DNA of 64,000 nt from Pseudomonas asplenii (GTDB lineage Bacteria; Pseudomonadota; Gammaproteobacteria; Pseudomonadales; Pseudomonadaceae). Each line of letters starts with the position of its first letter. Position 1 is the first letter of the stretch. The translations under genes and the position numbers were made by a program. Of this stretch, positions 49,906 through 57,968 are shown in pieces. Location: positions 6,138,001 through 6,202,000 of the forward strand of contig NZ_LT629777.1 of assembly GCF_900105475.1 (NCBI RefSeq). The letters are read 5' to 3'. The notes beneath the pieces were generated by a model. That model was given only the letters and a program-made list of their open reading frames with translations. It had not been told where the DNA came from and made no database searches.

Positions 49906-52170
49906 TCAAAAGCCGTAGCGCAGCCCGACGTTAACCCCCCAGGGCTGCTCGATGTGTTCGCCCTTCATGTAGTCGAAGTGGGCATGCAACTGCAGATTCT
50001 TCGACAACGCAGCGGACACACCGGCCCCAAGCTCGGCGCGGGTGCCGAACAGGCTGTTGTCAAACGCGGCATCATTGACCTTCACGGTATTGCCACTGCG
50101 GGAAAACTCATGGACCACAGCCGCCCGCAGGTAAGGCTGCAACAAGCCGCCATCGGCCAGTTCCAGGTTGCGCCCCAGCGTCGCACCGGCCTTGCCGAGC
50201 ATCGACAGGGTGTGATCGTTTTGCGCCGACAGGCCATTGTCCAGGGTGTAACGATCACCCTTGACCACAACCGTCGACCATTGGGCATAGGGCTCGATGA
50301 ACACATCCTGCGATAAAACGATGTGTTTACCGAACTCCAGCGAACCGCCATAGGCGATATTGTCATAACTGCCCTTGGCCTTGACGCCATTGGTCATCGC
50401 CACATCCGCCTGGTTACGGAAGCGGTTCACCTTGACCAGCCCGTCGAGGTAGTAGCCGTCATCCCTCAACCAGGTCCCGTAGGCACCAATGTAACCACTG
50501 CCGACCTTGCCAGCGGTGCCACGGCTCAGGCTCAGATCGGATTCGCTATGCCCGGCCAGTACCCCGACCAGCAGTTGTCCATCGCGCACCGGCACCGGCA
50601 CGTCGAACCCGAGGGACAGCCCGCGCTGACGCTGCTTGTAGCCGAACCCGGCATCCGCCGTCACGTTGTACTGGCTGCCATAGCCGCGTATCCAGCCGCC
50701 CCCTGCACCGCTGGTGCGGATTTCGCCGAGGCGGCTGCGCAGGGTCGCCAGCTCACCGTACCAGACGGTCGGCCCGACACTGAACAGGCCCAGGGCAGCC
50801 TGGGTCGAAGGACTGATGGTTTTGCCGGAGCCGACGATAAACCAGTCGTCGCCCTGCCGTTCCAACTGGTAGGAATAGACGCCCAGATCGATACTGCCGC
50901 CGACCACCTCGAAGAGCGCATCGCCGCCTTCGGTATGCACCACCTGCAGCGGAGTGATCTCGGGTGAGTCGGGTTCCTGGCCGGTGTTCTCGACATCGAG
51001 CAGGAACCTGCCGTTGGCCTCACCCTCGACATTCAGCAGATCGCCGGTGCCGCCCAGCAGATTGACCTGCATGTTGAACAGCCCCGTACCGGACAATTCG
51101 CCCAGCGACAGGGTATGGAACTGCCCGGCCGATCCCAGGGTTACGCTGCCGCCGCCCAGCGACAGGGAGTTGAGTTCGGCATCGGCGACCATCGTCCAGT
51201 TCGCGCTACTGTTGATGGCGACGCTGTGGGTATTGACCAGGTTGCCGGTGAGCTGGGCATTGTTCTGCAGGGTGACATCCAGGGTACTGCTACCGTCGGC
51301 GATCAGGTCCCCCGTCAAGACCGAATTGCCGACGGTGAAGCCGACCGTGCTGTTTTCCCTGACATCCAGCAACGTGCCGTTGCCGGACAACAGGTTGGAG
51401 CCGTTCTGGACCACGATGTCGGCCCTGGACCCGTCGACGATGCGGATGGCCGGCCCGCTCAAGCCTTCCAGCGTCGAATGGTCCAGCACCACCTCGGTCG
51501 AGCTATCGATCGGGGGCGAACCGGGGCCGCTGGTGTCACCGATGATATGCAGACCAACCGACTCCCCGCGTGCGTAGCTGCCGTTGGTCATCTGCAAGGC
51601 ACTCCCCGCCAGCCGGATGGCCTCGCCATCATTGCCGGCACCGGCCACGGCGGTGACGCTGGAATGGTTCAGCGAGAGTTGTCCCAACGGCGAGACAATC
51701 GCTCCGATACCCATGCCGGACACGCTGCTGTCCTGCAGACTCGCCGAGGAACTCAACGGCGAGCCGCCATTCATCAGCGTAGAGACCTGCAATGCCCGGC
51801 CGGTGGGATTGTTGATGGTGCCGTTGACGATGGTGGCCCGGCCATGGGTCAGCTCCAACCCACCGTTCACCGTTCCATTGTTGATCTGGACGTCGGAAAC
51901 CCCGCGGGCATTTCCCCTGACACTCACCGACTGGGTCACCGCCCCATCGAAAATCTGCAAAAGACCACGATCCATCACCGACCAGGACTCAACCGGACTG
52001 GAGGCATTCAGGGTTTCAATCCGATTGCTGACAGTGCCGGTGATGGCATTGCCGTTATCGATCTGAACCGCCTGGACCTGAAGGCTCAGCGTTGCACCAC
52101 AGGATAATCCTATGACCTTCAATCCGGTTTTATGGATAAGCCCTGTGCTCATTCGCTTTTGGTACAACAT
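49906..52170 (-). CDS. Autotransporter (type Va) with pertactin-like passenger and beta-barrel
   Basis: This 754-residue protein has an N-terminal export signal (hydrophobic VIGLSCGATLSLQVQAVQ at ~residues 19-36). The passenger (~40-480) is rich in Asn/Gly/Ser beta-helix turns such as TIVNGTINNPTGR and LQDSSVSGMGIG. The C-terminal barrel (~495-754) begins AGGGWIRGYGSQYNVTADAG and ends with the outer-membrane signature aromatic residue, GVNVGLRYGF. It would insert in the outer membrane and display the passenger; an adhesin is the usual role. No catalytic motif is visible. Start 52170 has GAGGGA 7 nt upstream. It interrupts the Ig-like array on the opposite strand. Confidence 0.9.
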   Translation of the reverse strand: MLYQKRMSTGLIHKTGLKVIGLSCGATLSLQVQAVQIDNGNAITGTVSNRIETLNASSPVESWSVMDRGLLQIFDGAVTQSVSVRGNARGVSDVQINNGTVNGGLELTHGRATIVNGTINNPTGRALQVSTLMNGGSPLSSSASLQDSSVSGMGIGAIVSPLGQLSLNHSSVTAVAGAGNDGEAIRLAGSALQMTNGSYARGESVGLHIIGDTSGPGSPPIDSSTEVVLDHSTLEGLSGPAIRIVDGSRADIVVQNGSNLLSGNGTLLDVRENSTVGFTVGNSVLTGDLIADGSSTLDVTLQNNAQLTGNLVNTHSVAINSSANWTMVADAELNSLSLGGGSVTLGSAGQFHTLSLGELSGTGLFNMQVNLLGGTGDLLNVEGEANGRFLLDVENTGQEPDSPEITPLQVVHTEGGDALFEVVGGSIDLGVYSYQLERQGDDWFIVGSGKTISPSTQAALGLFSVGPTVWYGELATLRSRLGEIRTSGAGGGWIRGYGSQYNVTADAGFGYKQRQRGLSLGFDVPVPVRDGQLLVGVLAGHSESDLSLSRGTAGKVGSGYIGAYGTWLRDDGYYLDGLVKVNRFRNQADVAMTNGVKAKGSYDNIAYGGSLEFGKHIVLSQDVFIEPYAQWSTVVVKGDRYTLDNGLSAQNDHTLSMLGKAGATLGRNLELADGGLLQPYLRAAVVHEFSRSGNTVKVNDAAFDNSLFGTRAELGAGVSAALSKNLQLHAHFDYMKGEHIEQPWGVNVGLRYGF

Positions 52171-52492
52171 ACATTTCCCTCGCCTGAGTGTTAAGGGAAT
52201 CATTTTGCGGAGCACTCATTAGTGTTAACACGAAACATCTCCGCAGCACTGACAAGGTGATTCCTTTAATCCAATAAAAAATTTCCTACAGAATACTTAC
52301 AGATTAAACATTGTTGTTTTTATCAAGAAAGCCATTGACACCCCAGACAAAAGCCGATTACTTCAAAACCAGATAAAGAACTGAAGTTTCTTTATCGCCA
52401 TAACTTATTAAAAGTGGATTCCATTGTCGACCCATTCATTATTCATGAACAGCAGACACTCGTCCGTAAAAACACTTATAAGGAACTTTAAT
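52171..52492. other. AT-rich divergent intergenic region
   Basis: This 322-bp gap between the autotransporter and array member 2 has no credible gene. It is AT-rich and holds GATAAAGAA/TTCTTTATC as a 9-bp inverted repeat (52372-52396) plus TGCGGAG/CTCCGCA arms near 52206-52245. It must carry both promoters; no sigma-70 pair is convincing. Confidence 0.55.
52372..52396. repeat. 9-bp inverted repeat, possible operator or hairpin
   Basis: GATAAAGAA (52372-52380) and TTCTTTATC (52388-52396) are perfect inverted copies around CTGAAGT. It lies ~100 bp before array member 2. It could be a regulator site or a leader hairpin. Confidence 0.5.
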
Positions 52493-54391
52493 ATGTGCAA
52501 CCTGAAGACTCATATCAGCCTGGGACTGACCGGCTACCACAGGACTCAACTCGACAGATACCCGCCACCCGACGTGCCGCTGGCCCTGATAGATGGTTTG
52601 TTGCCGATCACCGCTTTGAACGCGCCGCTGGATATCACCTTTCCCTTACCCCCCGATGCCGGGTTGCATTATTCCTATCGACTATTATGGGAAGGCGAGG
52701 AAATATCGGAAGACTGGAAAGATATCACCAAGGAAGACTTGGAGAACCCGACCCGACACTTGCGCCTGCAGGTTCCGCAGGACTATCTGGAGGAAAAACG
52801 AGATCCGCTCAACCCCACGGACAAGAAGTACCGGGTGGGCTACGAGATCAAGAACAACGATAACGGCCTCAAGGAACCGTCTTTCGATTACCTGCTGGAA
52901 ATCGACCAGACTTCCCCGGGCCTGCCACACCATGGCCCGATGATCTTTCCCCGCGAAGTGGAAGGCGGCCTGACCTCTGCGGAGTTGGCCGCACTGGGCA
53001 ACAAACTGGACGTGTTGGTGACCAGCTACAGCACCATGGCCGATGGTGATGTCATCCAGACCTGGTGGGGGCCTGTCGAAGGCCCGAGCATTCCGGTGCA
53101 ATGGTCCGATGTGGAAAACGAGCGCGTCACCCTGTCCTTCAGTCGCGCCTTCCTTGAGCAGGTCGAGGCGCAGATCGGCAGCAGCGAAGCCGCGATCACC
53201 TACTTCATCACCGACCGCGCGCTGAACATTTCGCCACGCTCCGAGCCAGCCTATGTCAGGTTGCTGCTGGCCGACATCCCGGACGACCTGCCAGCGCCGC
53301 TGGTTGCCCAGGCCGATGACGGCCTGATCGATTACCAGGACGCGAAGTCCGGTGTCACCGTCGGTATTCCCCACTATGACGGGGCCCTGGCGGGTGATCG
53401 GATCCGGCTGTTCTGGGGTGCCGACAATCCGTTACCGGAGCTGGAACTGCGTCCAGGCGACGAAAACAATGACCCGGTGCTCGAGCCCATCCTGCAGTTC
53501 GACGTGATCAATCTGATTCCGGAAGGCCGGGTCGACGTCCGCTACGAGGTCTATCGCCAGGGCGACCTGGTAGGCAGCTCGCTGATCAAGCCGGTGGACG
53601 TGTTCCTGACCTTGCCCGTCGCCGAAGACAACCTGCGACCCCTGACCCTACAGGGCACCAGCGGCAACCCGAACGTCGATGACAACGTCATCGACCCGGA
53701 TGACTACGAGCTCGAGGCCCGCGCCCTCTTCCGCTGGGTGACCGGTCTGCGGGCCGGCGACTGGCTCAATCTGCACTGGGGGGAGCAGGAGGTTGCGCAG
53801 TGGTATGAAATCAAACAGTCCGACTTCGACGCCGGCGTGGACTTCACCATCGCGATCGCCAACGCGATTCTCAAGGCCCAGGGCACCGGAGCGGCCATTC
53901 CCGTGCGCTACAGCGTCACCCGTGTCGGCAACCCGAACACGGTCATGGCCCCCGTGCAGAACGTGGCGGTGCGCTCCCGGCAGGAACAACCCGGTGGAGA
54001 AGCCGGCCCGCAGGCACCCCGCTTCACCCGGACCACCCCTGGCGGTGTCGTGGGCCCCATCGAGAACCCCGATGGCACGCCGTTGCATGTCGACCCGTAC
54101 GACAACATCAAGGCCGGTCATACGGTCCACCTGACCTTTGACGGTTATGACCGCAACAACAACCCGATCCCGGGCACCCACCATATCGACCAGCGCGAGC
54201 TGGACCAGTGGGACATCGTCAACGGCTACAGCTTCCAGATACCGGCCACGGTATTGCGCACGCTGTGCGTGGGCCGCGCTGAAGCCACGTTCCGCGTCGA
54301 ACCCAAGCCGGAGCACAACCAGGAACCGGCCACGTCCGCCGTGGCTCACGTGCGCGTCGACATGAGCCGCCCCGGATTCGGCTGCCAGTAA
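52493..54391 (+). CDS. Ig-like repeat protein, array member 2
   Basis: The 632-residue protein is a collinear paralogue of members 1 and 3. Shared elements appear in the same order: LIDGLLPITALNAPLDITF, DQTSPGLP, LTSAELAALGNKL, YFITDRALNIS, GDRIRLFWG, YSVTRVGNPNTVMAP and LHVDPYDNIKAGHTV. No signal peptide, membrane segment or cysteine-rich part is visible. The ATG at 52493 is used, with AAGGAA 7 nt upstream; earlier ATGs in frame (from 52424) are in AT-rich leader sequence without a site. Gene 3 follows after 126 bp on the same strand. The function is unknown. Confidence 0.8.
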   Translation: MCNLKTHISLGLTGYHRTQLDRYPPPDVPLALIDGLLPITALNAPLDITFPLPPDAGLHYSYRLLWEGEEISEDWKDITKEDLENPTRHLRLQVPQDYLEEKRDPLNPTDKKYRVGYEIKNNDNGLKEPSFDYLLEIDQTSPGLPHHGPMIFPREVEGGLTSAELAALGNKLDVLVTSYSTMADGDVIQTWWGPVEGPSIPVQWSDVENERVTLSFSRAFLEQVEAQIGSSEAAITYFITDRALNISPRSEPAYVRLLLADIPDDLPAPLVAQADDGLIDYQDAKSGVTVGIPHYDGALAGDRIRLFWGADNPLPELELRPGDENNDPVLEPILQFDVINLIPEGRVDVRYEVYRQGDLVGSSLIKPVDVFLTLPVAEDNLRPLTLQGTSGNPNVDDNVIDPDDYELEARALFRWVTGLRAGDWLNLHWGEQEVAQWYEIKQSDFDAGVDFTIAIANAILKAQGTGAAIPVRYSVTRVGNPNTVMAPVQNVAVRSRQEQPGGEAGPQAPRFTRTTPGGVVGPIENPDGTPLHVDPYDNIKAGHTVHLTFDGYDRNNNPIPGTHHIDQRELDQWDIVNGYSFQIPATVLRTLCVGRAEATFRVEPKPEHNQEPATSAVAHVRVDMSRPGFGCQ

Positions 54392-54517
54392 CCGCCGGCT
54401 CCTGGGCCGCTGCGGCCCGGGCTTGTCTTGCACAGCCACTCGTCAACCACACGCGGCAGGTCTGAGCGACCTGCCCGCGCCTACCGTCCAGCCAGGCTGG
54501 ACTGGGGATGAAATGAC

Positions 54518-56335
54518 ATGAACCACTCATTGGAAAACGAAAACCGCCGTACCCTCGAACCGGCCCTGGAAAAACCCAGGGTCGAATCCGCCCTTGACGA
54601 CGGTGAAGGGCTGCTTCCCATCGCCGTCCTCAACGCCCCGGTTCCCGTGACCTTCGACGTCTGGGACAACCCCAGTACCAACGAAACCTATCAGTTGCTC
54701 TGGAACCGGGTGCCCCTGGGAACGCCGACCCCGATTGAAGACGACGATGCCCCCGGCGATCGGCTGACACTCTGGCTTCCCATCGACGTGTTGACCCAAG
54801 GCCAGTACCAATTGGCCTACCGGGTGCGCAATACCGACAACAACAGTACGACCGAGTCGTTCCCCACGCCGATTGAAATCGACACCACCGCGCCCGGTTT
54901 CCCGACCCTCGCCCCGCTGGAGTTTCCCATCGAGGTCCGCGATGGCCTGACCCGCGAGGAACTGACGCAACTGGGCGACGTACTGCCGGGCACTGTCCAC
55001 GGCTACACCGGTTTCGACCTCGGCGACCGGATCAGGACGTTCTGGGGCGCGACCGAGGGCCCTGGGGGGCAGGTCGACGAGGACGACATGGCGGCGCGCA
55101 AGGTCATCATCGAGTTTCCCCGGACCTTTCTCGAATCGCTGGGCGACTTCAACGGCCCGGTGCACTACACCGTCACCGATCGCGCCGGCAACCTCTCCCA
55201 GGACTCGACCGCAACCGATGTCCTGCTGTTGCTGAACGAACCGGTGACCGACCTGCCGGCGCCGATCATCGTCGGCTATGCCGAGCCCATCGACCATGAG
55301 CAGGCACAAGCCGGCATCGAAGTCTCGATTCCCACTTCGGACCTGGTCGATGCAGACGACCGGATCCTGCTGCACTGGGGCACTGTCGAGCTGGGCCCGT
55401 TCGCCGCCGAATCCTTCGGCCAACCGATCATCCTGCGCATCGACGCGAACTTCGAAACCATCGAGCGGGCCGGAGACGGTGATATCCGCCTGCGCTATGA
55501 CCTCAGCCGCGAAGGCCGTGTCATCGGTTACTCGCTACCGCTGGATATCGTCGTCCGGGCTCGGCTGCCGGTGCCTGGCGCGCTGCGGCAACCGCGCATT
55601 CGCGGCGCCTCGCCGGATGCCGTCGACAACCTGATCGACGAAAATGACTTCGAGCGTGACGCCAGCGCCCTCATTGCCTGGAACCCCGGCTTCGTCGAAG
55701 GGCAGCAATTGCAGTTGTACTGGGGCGGACAACCGATGTTCGAACCGCCTTACGTCATCAGCAACGGTGACATCAGCGCTGGCCGCGAGCTGAACCGTCC
55801 CGTACCCAACAGCCGCTTCCGGCCGATTGGCACCGGAACCGATATCCGGGTCCGCTACAGCGTCACCCAGGCCGGCAACCCGAATACCTCCCGGTCGGCC
55901 GAGCAAGGCATCATCGTTCGCTCCCGCGAGGAACTGCCCGGCGGCCCGGCCGGACCGCAGGCCCCGGTGTTCACCGAGCTGAACGAGCATGGCGCGATCA
56001 ACCCGGTCAATGGCCGCGACGGCGCACCCGTCCACATCGCGCCGTATCTCAATATCCGCGAGGGCGATGTGATCCATTTCCTCTACGAGGGCTTCGACCG
56101 ACTGATTGGCGGGGACAAGAAGCACGAATGGCAGCACACCTCCGAACCACTGACGGCGCAACAGGAACGCGAGGGCTACAACCTGCGCGTCCCCAAGACG
56201 GCGCTGGACAGCCATTGCTATGGCCACGCCGAAGCCAGCTTCAGCGTCGACAGCGTCAGCGGCATCGGCCGTTCGAAACGCCAGAGCGTCTATGTGGATA
56301 TGCGCGTAAGCGGTATCTGCCCGCCAGGCGCCTGA
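54518..56335 (+). CDS. Ig-like repeat protein, array member 3
   Basis: The 605-residue protein is the third collinear paralogue. Landmarks are GLLPIAVLNAPVPVTFDVW, DTTAPGFP, LTREELTQLGDVL, GDRIRTFWG, YTVTDRAGNLS, YSVTQAGNPNTSRSA and VHIAPYLNIREGDVI, ending with FSVDSVSGIGRSKRQSVYV. There are about five Ig-like units and no export signal. It is followed after 35 bp by the shorter member 4, so members 2-4 may form one transcript. The function is unknown; repeated GDxI-xxWG strands suggest a fibronectin or Ig-like fold used for binding. Confidence 0.8.
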   Translation: MNHSLENENRRTLEPALEKPRVESALDDGEGLLPIAVLNAPVPVTFDVWDNPSTNETYQLLWNRVPLGTPTPIEDDDAPGDRLTLWLPIDVLTQGQYQLAYRVRNTDNNSTTESFPTPIEIDTTAPGFPTLAPLEFPIEVRDGLTREELTQLGDVLPGTVHGYTGFDLGDRIRTFWGATEGPGGQVDEDDMAARKVIIEFPRTFLESLGDFNGPVHYTVTDRAGNLSQDSTATDVLLLLNEPVTDLPAPIIVGYAEPIDHEQAQAGIEVSIPTSDLVDADDRILLHWGTVELGPFAAESFGQPIILRIDANFETIERAGDGDIRLRYDLSREGRVIGYSLPLDIVVRARLPVPGALRQPRIRGASPDAVDNLIDENDFERDASALIAWNPGFVEGQQLQLYWGGQPMFEPPYVISNGDISAGRELNRPVPNSRFRPIGTGTDIRVRYSVTQAGNPNTSRSAEQGIIVRSREELPGGPAGPQAPVFTELNEHGAINPVNGRDGAPVHIAPYLNIREGDVIHFLYEGFDRLIGGDKKHEWQHTSEPLTAQQEREGYNLRVPKTALDSHCYGHAEASFSVDSVSGIGRSKRQSVYVDMRVSGICPPGA

Positions 56336-56370
56336 GCCGCCCTTCCCCTCCCTTTTCTGGAGACTTCAAC

Positions 56371-57096
56371 ATGTCCGGGAACCTCAAACCGCGCAACCTC
56401 GATCAACCGCTGATTCTCAGCGCCCATCCCGCCGGCGTCGGCGCCATCGACGTGGAGAATCCGGCCAGGCCGCTGCCCGTACTGGTCGGCCCCCTGAACC
56501 TCAAGCCCGGCGATCATATCGACCTGTACTGGGGCGATGCCGATGCCCCCCTCAGCCACTACGAACATCCCGAGGACGAACCGCCGATCAATGATTTCGT
56601 GACACTGACGGTGGACGTCGGCGACATCCGATCCGCCCCGGAACCGGTGCCGGTGTGGTATCGCTTCACGCCCTTTCCGGGGGGCACCTCACAGGACTCC
56701 GATATCACGCGCCTGCGGGTGAAACTGGAAGCACCCGGCGGCATCGATATCGATCCGGCGACCCCCTACGAGAACGAAGCCCTGCCGGCACCACCGGTGC
56801 AGCCGCCGGGGGTGATCGTCAGCGCACAGGGGGTCAGGGTGATCGTCCCGCCTTACCCGCATATGAGCGAAGGTGATCGGGTCCGCATCAGTTGGGGCCG
56901 CTTGAGGCTCGACCATCCGCCCCTGGACAGCACCGACCTGGAGCGGCAAGTGGTCATTGCGATCCCGGCCAGCCTGGTCGAATCAGCCGGCAACTCGAGC
57001 GCCCTGCCGGTGCGCTACGAAATCCATGACCGGGTCGGCAACTGGTCGAAACATTCGCCTGCCAACCCGGTCGTGGTCAGCCTCGGCTCGTCTTGA
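56371..57096 (+). CDS. Short Ig-like repeat protein, array member 4
   Basis: The 241-residue protein contains two Ig-like units. It is strikingly similar to the part of the giant protein downstream that follows its seven modules: RPLPVLVGPLNLKPGDHIDL versus RALPVLIGPLPLQPRDRIDL, FTPFPGGTSQDS versus LTPFPGGEPEEA, and YEIHDRVGNWSKHS versus YEIRDAVDNWSQWS. It therefore looks like a stand-alone copy of that part. TGGAG lies 8 nt before ATG 56371. No signal peptide is visible. Confidence 0.82.
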   Translation: MSGNLKPRNLDQPLILSAHPAGVGAIDVENPARPLPVLVGPLNLKPGDHIDLYWGDADAPLSHYEHPEDEPPINDFVTLTVDVGDIRSAPEPVPVWYRFTPFPGGTSQDSDITRLRVKLEAPGGIDIDPATPYENEALPAPPVQPPGVIVSAQGVRVIVPPYPHMSEGDRVRISWGRLRLDHPPLDSTDLERQVVIAIPASLVESAGNSSALPVRYEIHDRVGNWSKHSPANPVVVSLGSS

Positions 57097-57130
57097 GCCG
57101 TACCGGGCCGGGCGTCGGGCCAGGGGCTGG

Positions 57131-57790
57131 TCAGCCGGCCTGCCGGGCGATGAACTCGCGCACCTGCCGCGCCGCCGTATCCAGATGCTGTTCATGGCTG
57201 AAACCGCTGGACTTGAGCGGTTTGAGATCGTGATCGGCGGCGGGCAGCCAGCAAAGTTCGATCCGTGGTGAAAGCGCATAGTCCACCACCGTTTGCCGAT
57301 TGCCCAGGGCATCACGCTCGCCCTGGACGATCAGGGTCGGCGTGGCGATATCGGCCAGGTGTGCCACCCGGGGTTTCTCCGGTTTGCCAGCGGCATAGAA
57401 GGGATAACCCAGGCAGACCAGGCCGCGAGCGCCGAGTTCGTCGGCCAGCAGACTGGCCATGCGCCCGCCCATCGACTTGCCACCGATGAACAGCGGGCCA
57501 CGGGCCTGTTGCCGGACCGCCTCGAAGACTTCGCGCCAGCACTCCAGCAGCCTGGCTTGCGGGTTCGGCGGGCGCTTGCCGCCGTCCAGACGCCGCTGGG
57601 CCATGTAGGGGAATTCGAAGCGCAGGACCCGAATGCCCAGCACCGCCAGGCGAGCGGCCATGTGGTTCATGAAATCGCTGTCCATCGGCGCACCGGCACC
57701 ATGGGCCAGGATCAGCGTCGGCGCCGATTCGTCGGTGTCCGCGGTGTCGTGAAGCCAGTCCTGCTGTCGTGCTGCTGCCTGTCCGTCCAT
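57131..57790 (-). CDS. Alpha/beta hydrolase of the KANL3/Tex30 (dienelactone hydrolase-like) type
   Basis: The 219-residue cytoplasmic protein has the hydrolase core. An early TLILAHGAGAPMDS carries the oxyanion loop, the nucleophile elbow is FIGGKSMGGRMASLLAD (Ser in GxSxG-like GKSMGG), and the late acid and base are in LIVQGERDALG and PAADHDLKPL. The substrate is unknown. GAGGAG is 4-5 nt before ATG 57790. It lies between array member 4 and the giant gene on the opposite strand, with no clear link to either. Confidence 0.88.
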   Translation of the reverse strand: MDGQAAARQQDWLHDTADTDESAPTLILAHGAGAPMDSDFMNHMAARLAVLGIRVLRFEFPYMAQRRLDGGKRPPNPQARLLECWREVFEAVRQQARGPLFIGGKSMGGRMASLLADELGARGLVCLGYPFYAAGKPEKPRVAHLADIATPTLIVQGERDALGNRQTVVDYALSPRIELCWLPAADHDLKPLKSSGFSHEQHLDTAARQVREFIARQAG

Positions 57791-57968
57791 CCCACTCCTC
57801 ACTGTTCAACTCACTCGCCCCGATGGGGCCGGCTCATTCACTAGATATGTAACGCCCCCTCCCGGGGGATTTTTCGAGAATGACGGCACACCTTCTGAAG
57901 ACTCAGAAGCCTCGGGCCGCCGCCCCTGGGCACGGCCACCCGCCTTCCCTTTCCAAACGGGTAATGTC

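Noticed and set aside
47995..57096. Assigning the Ig-like array to a type VI or RTX secretion system
   Set aside because: No secretion genes, glycine-rich calcium repeats or export signals are visible in the window.
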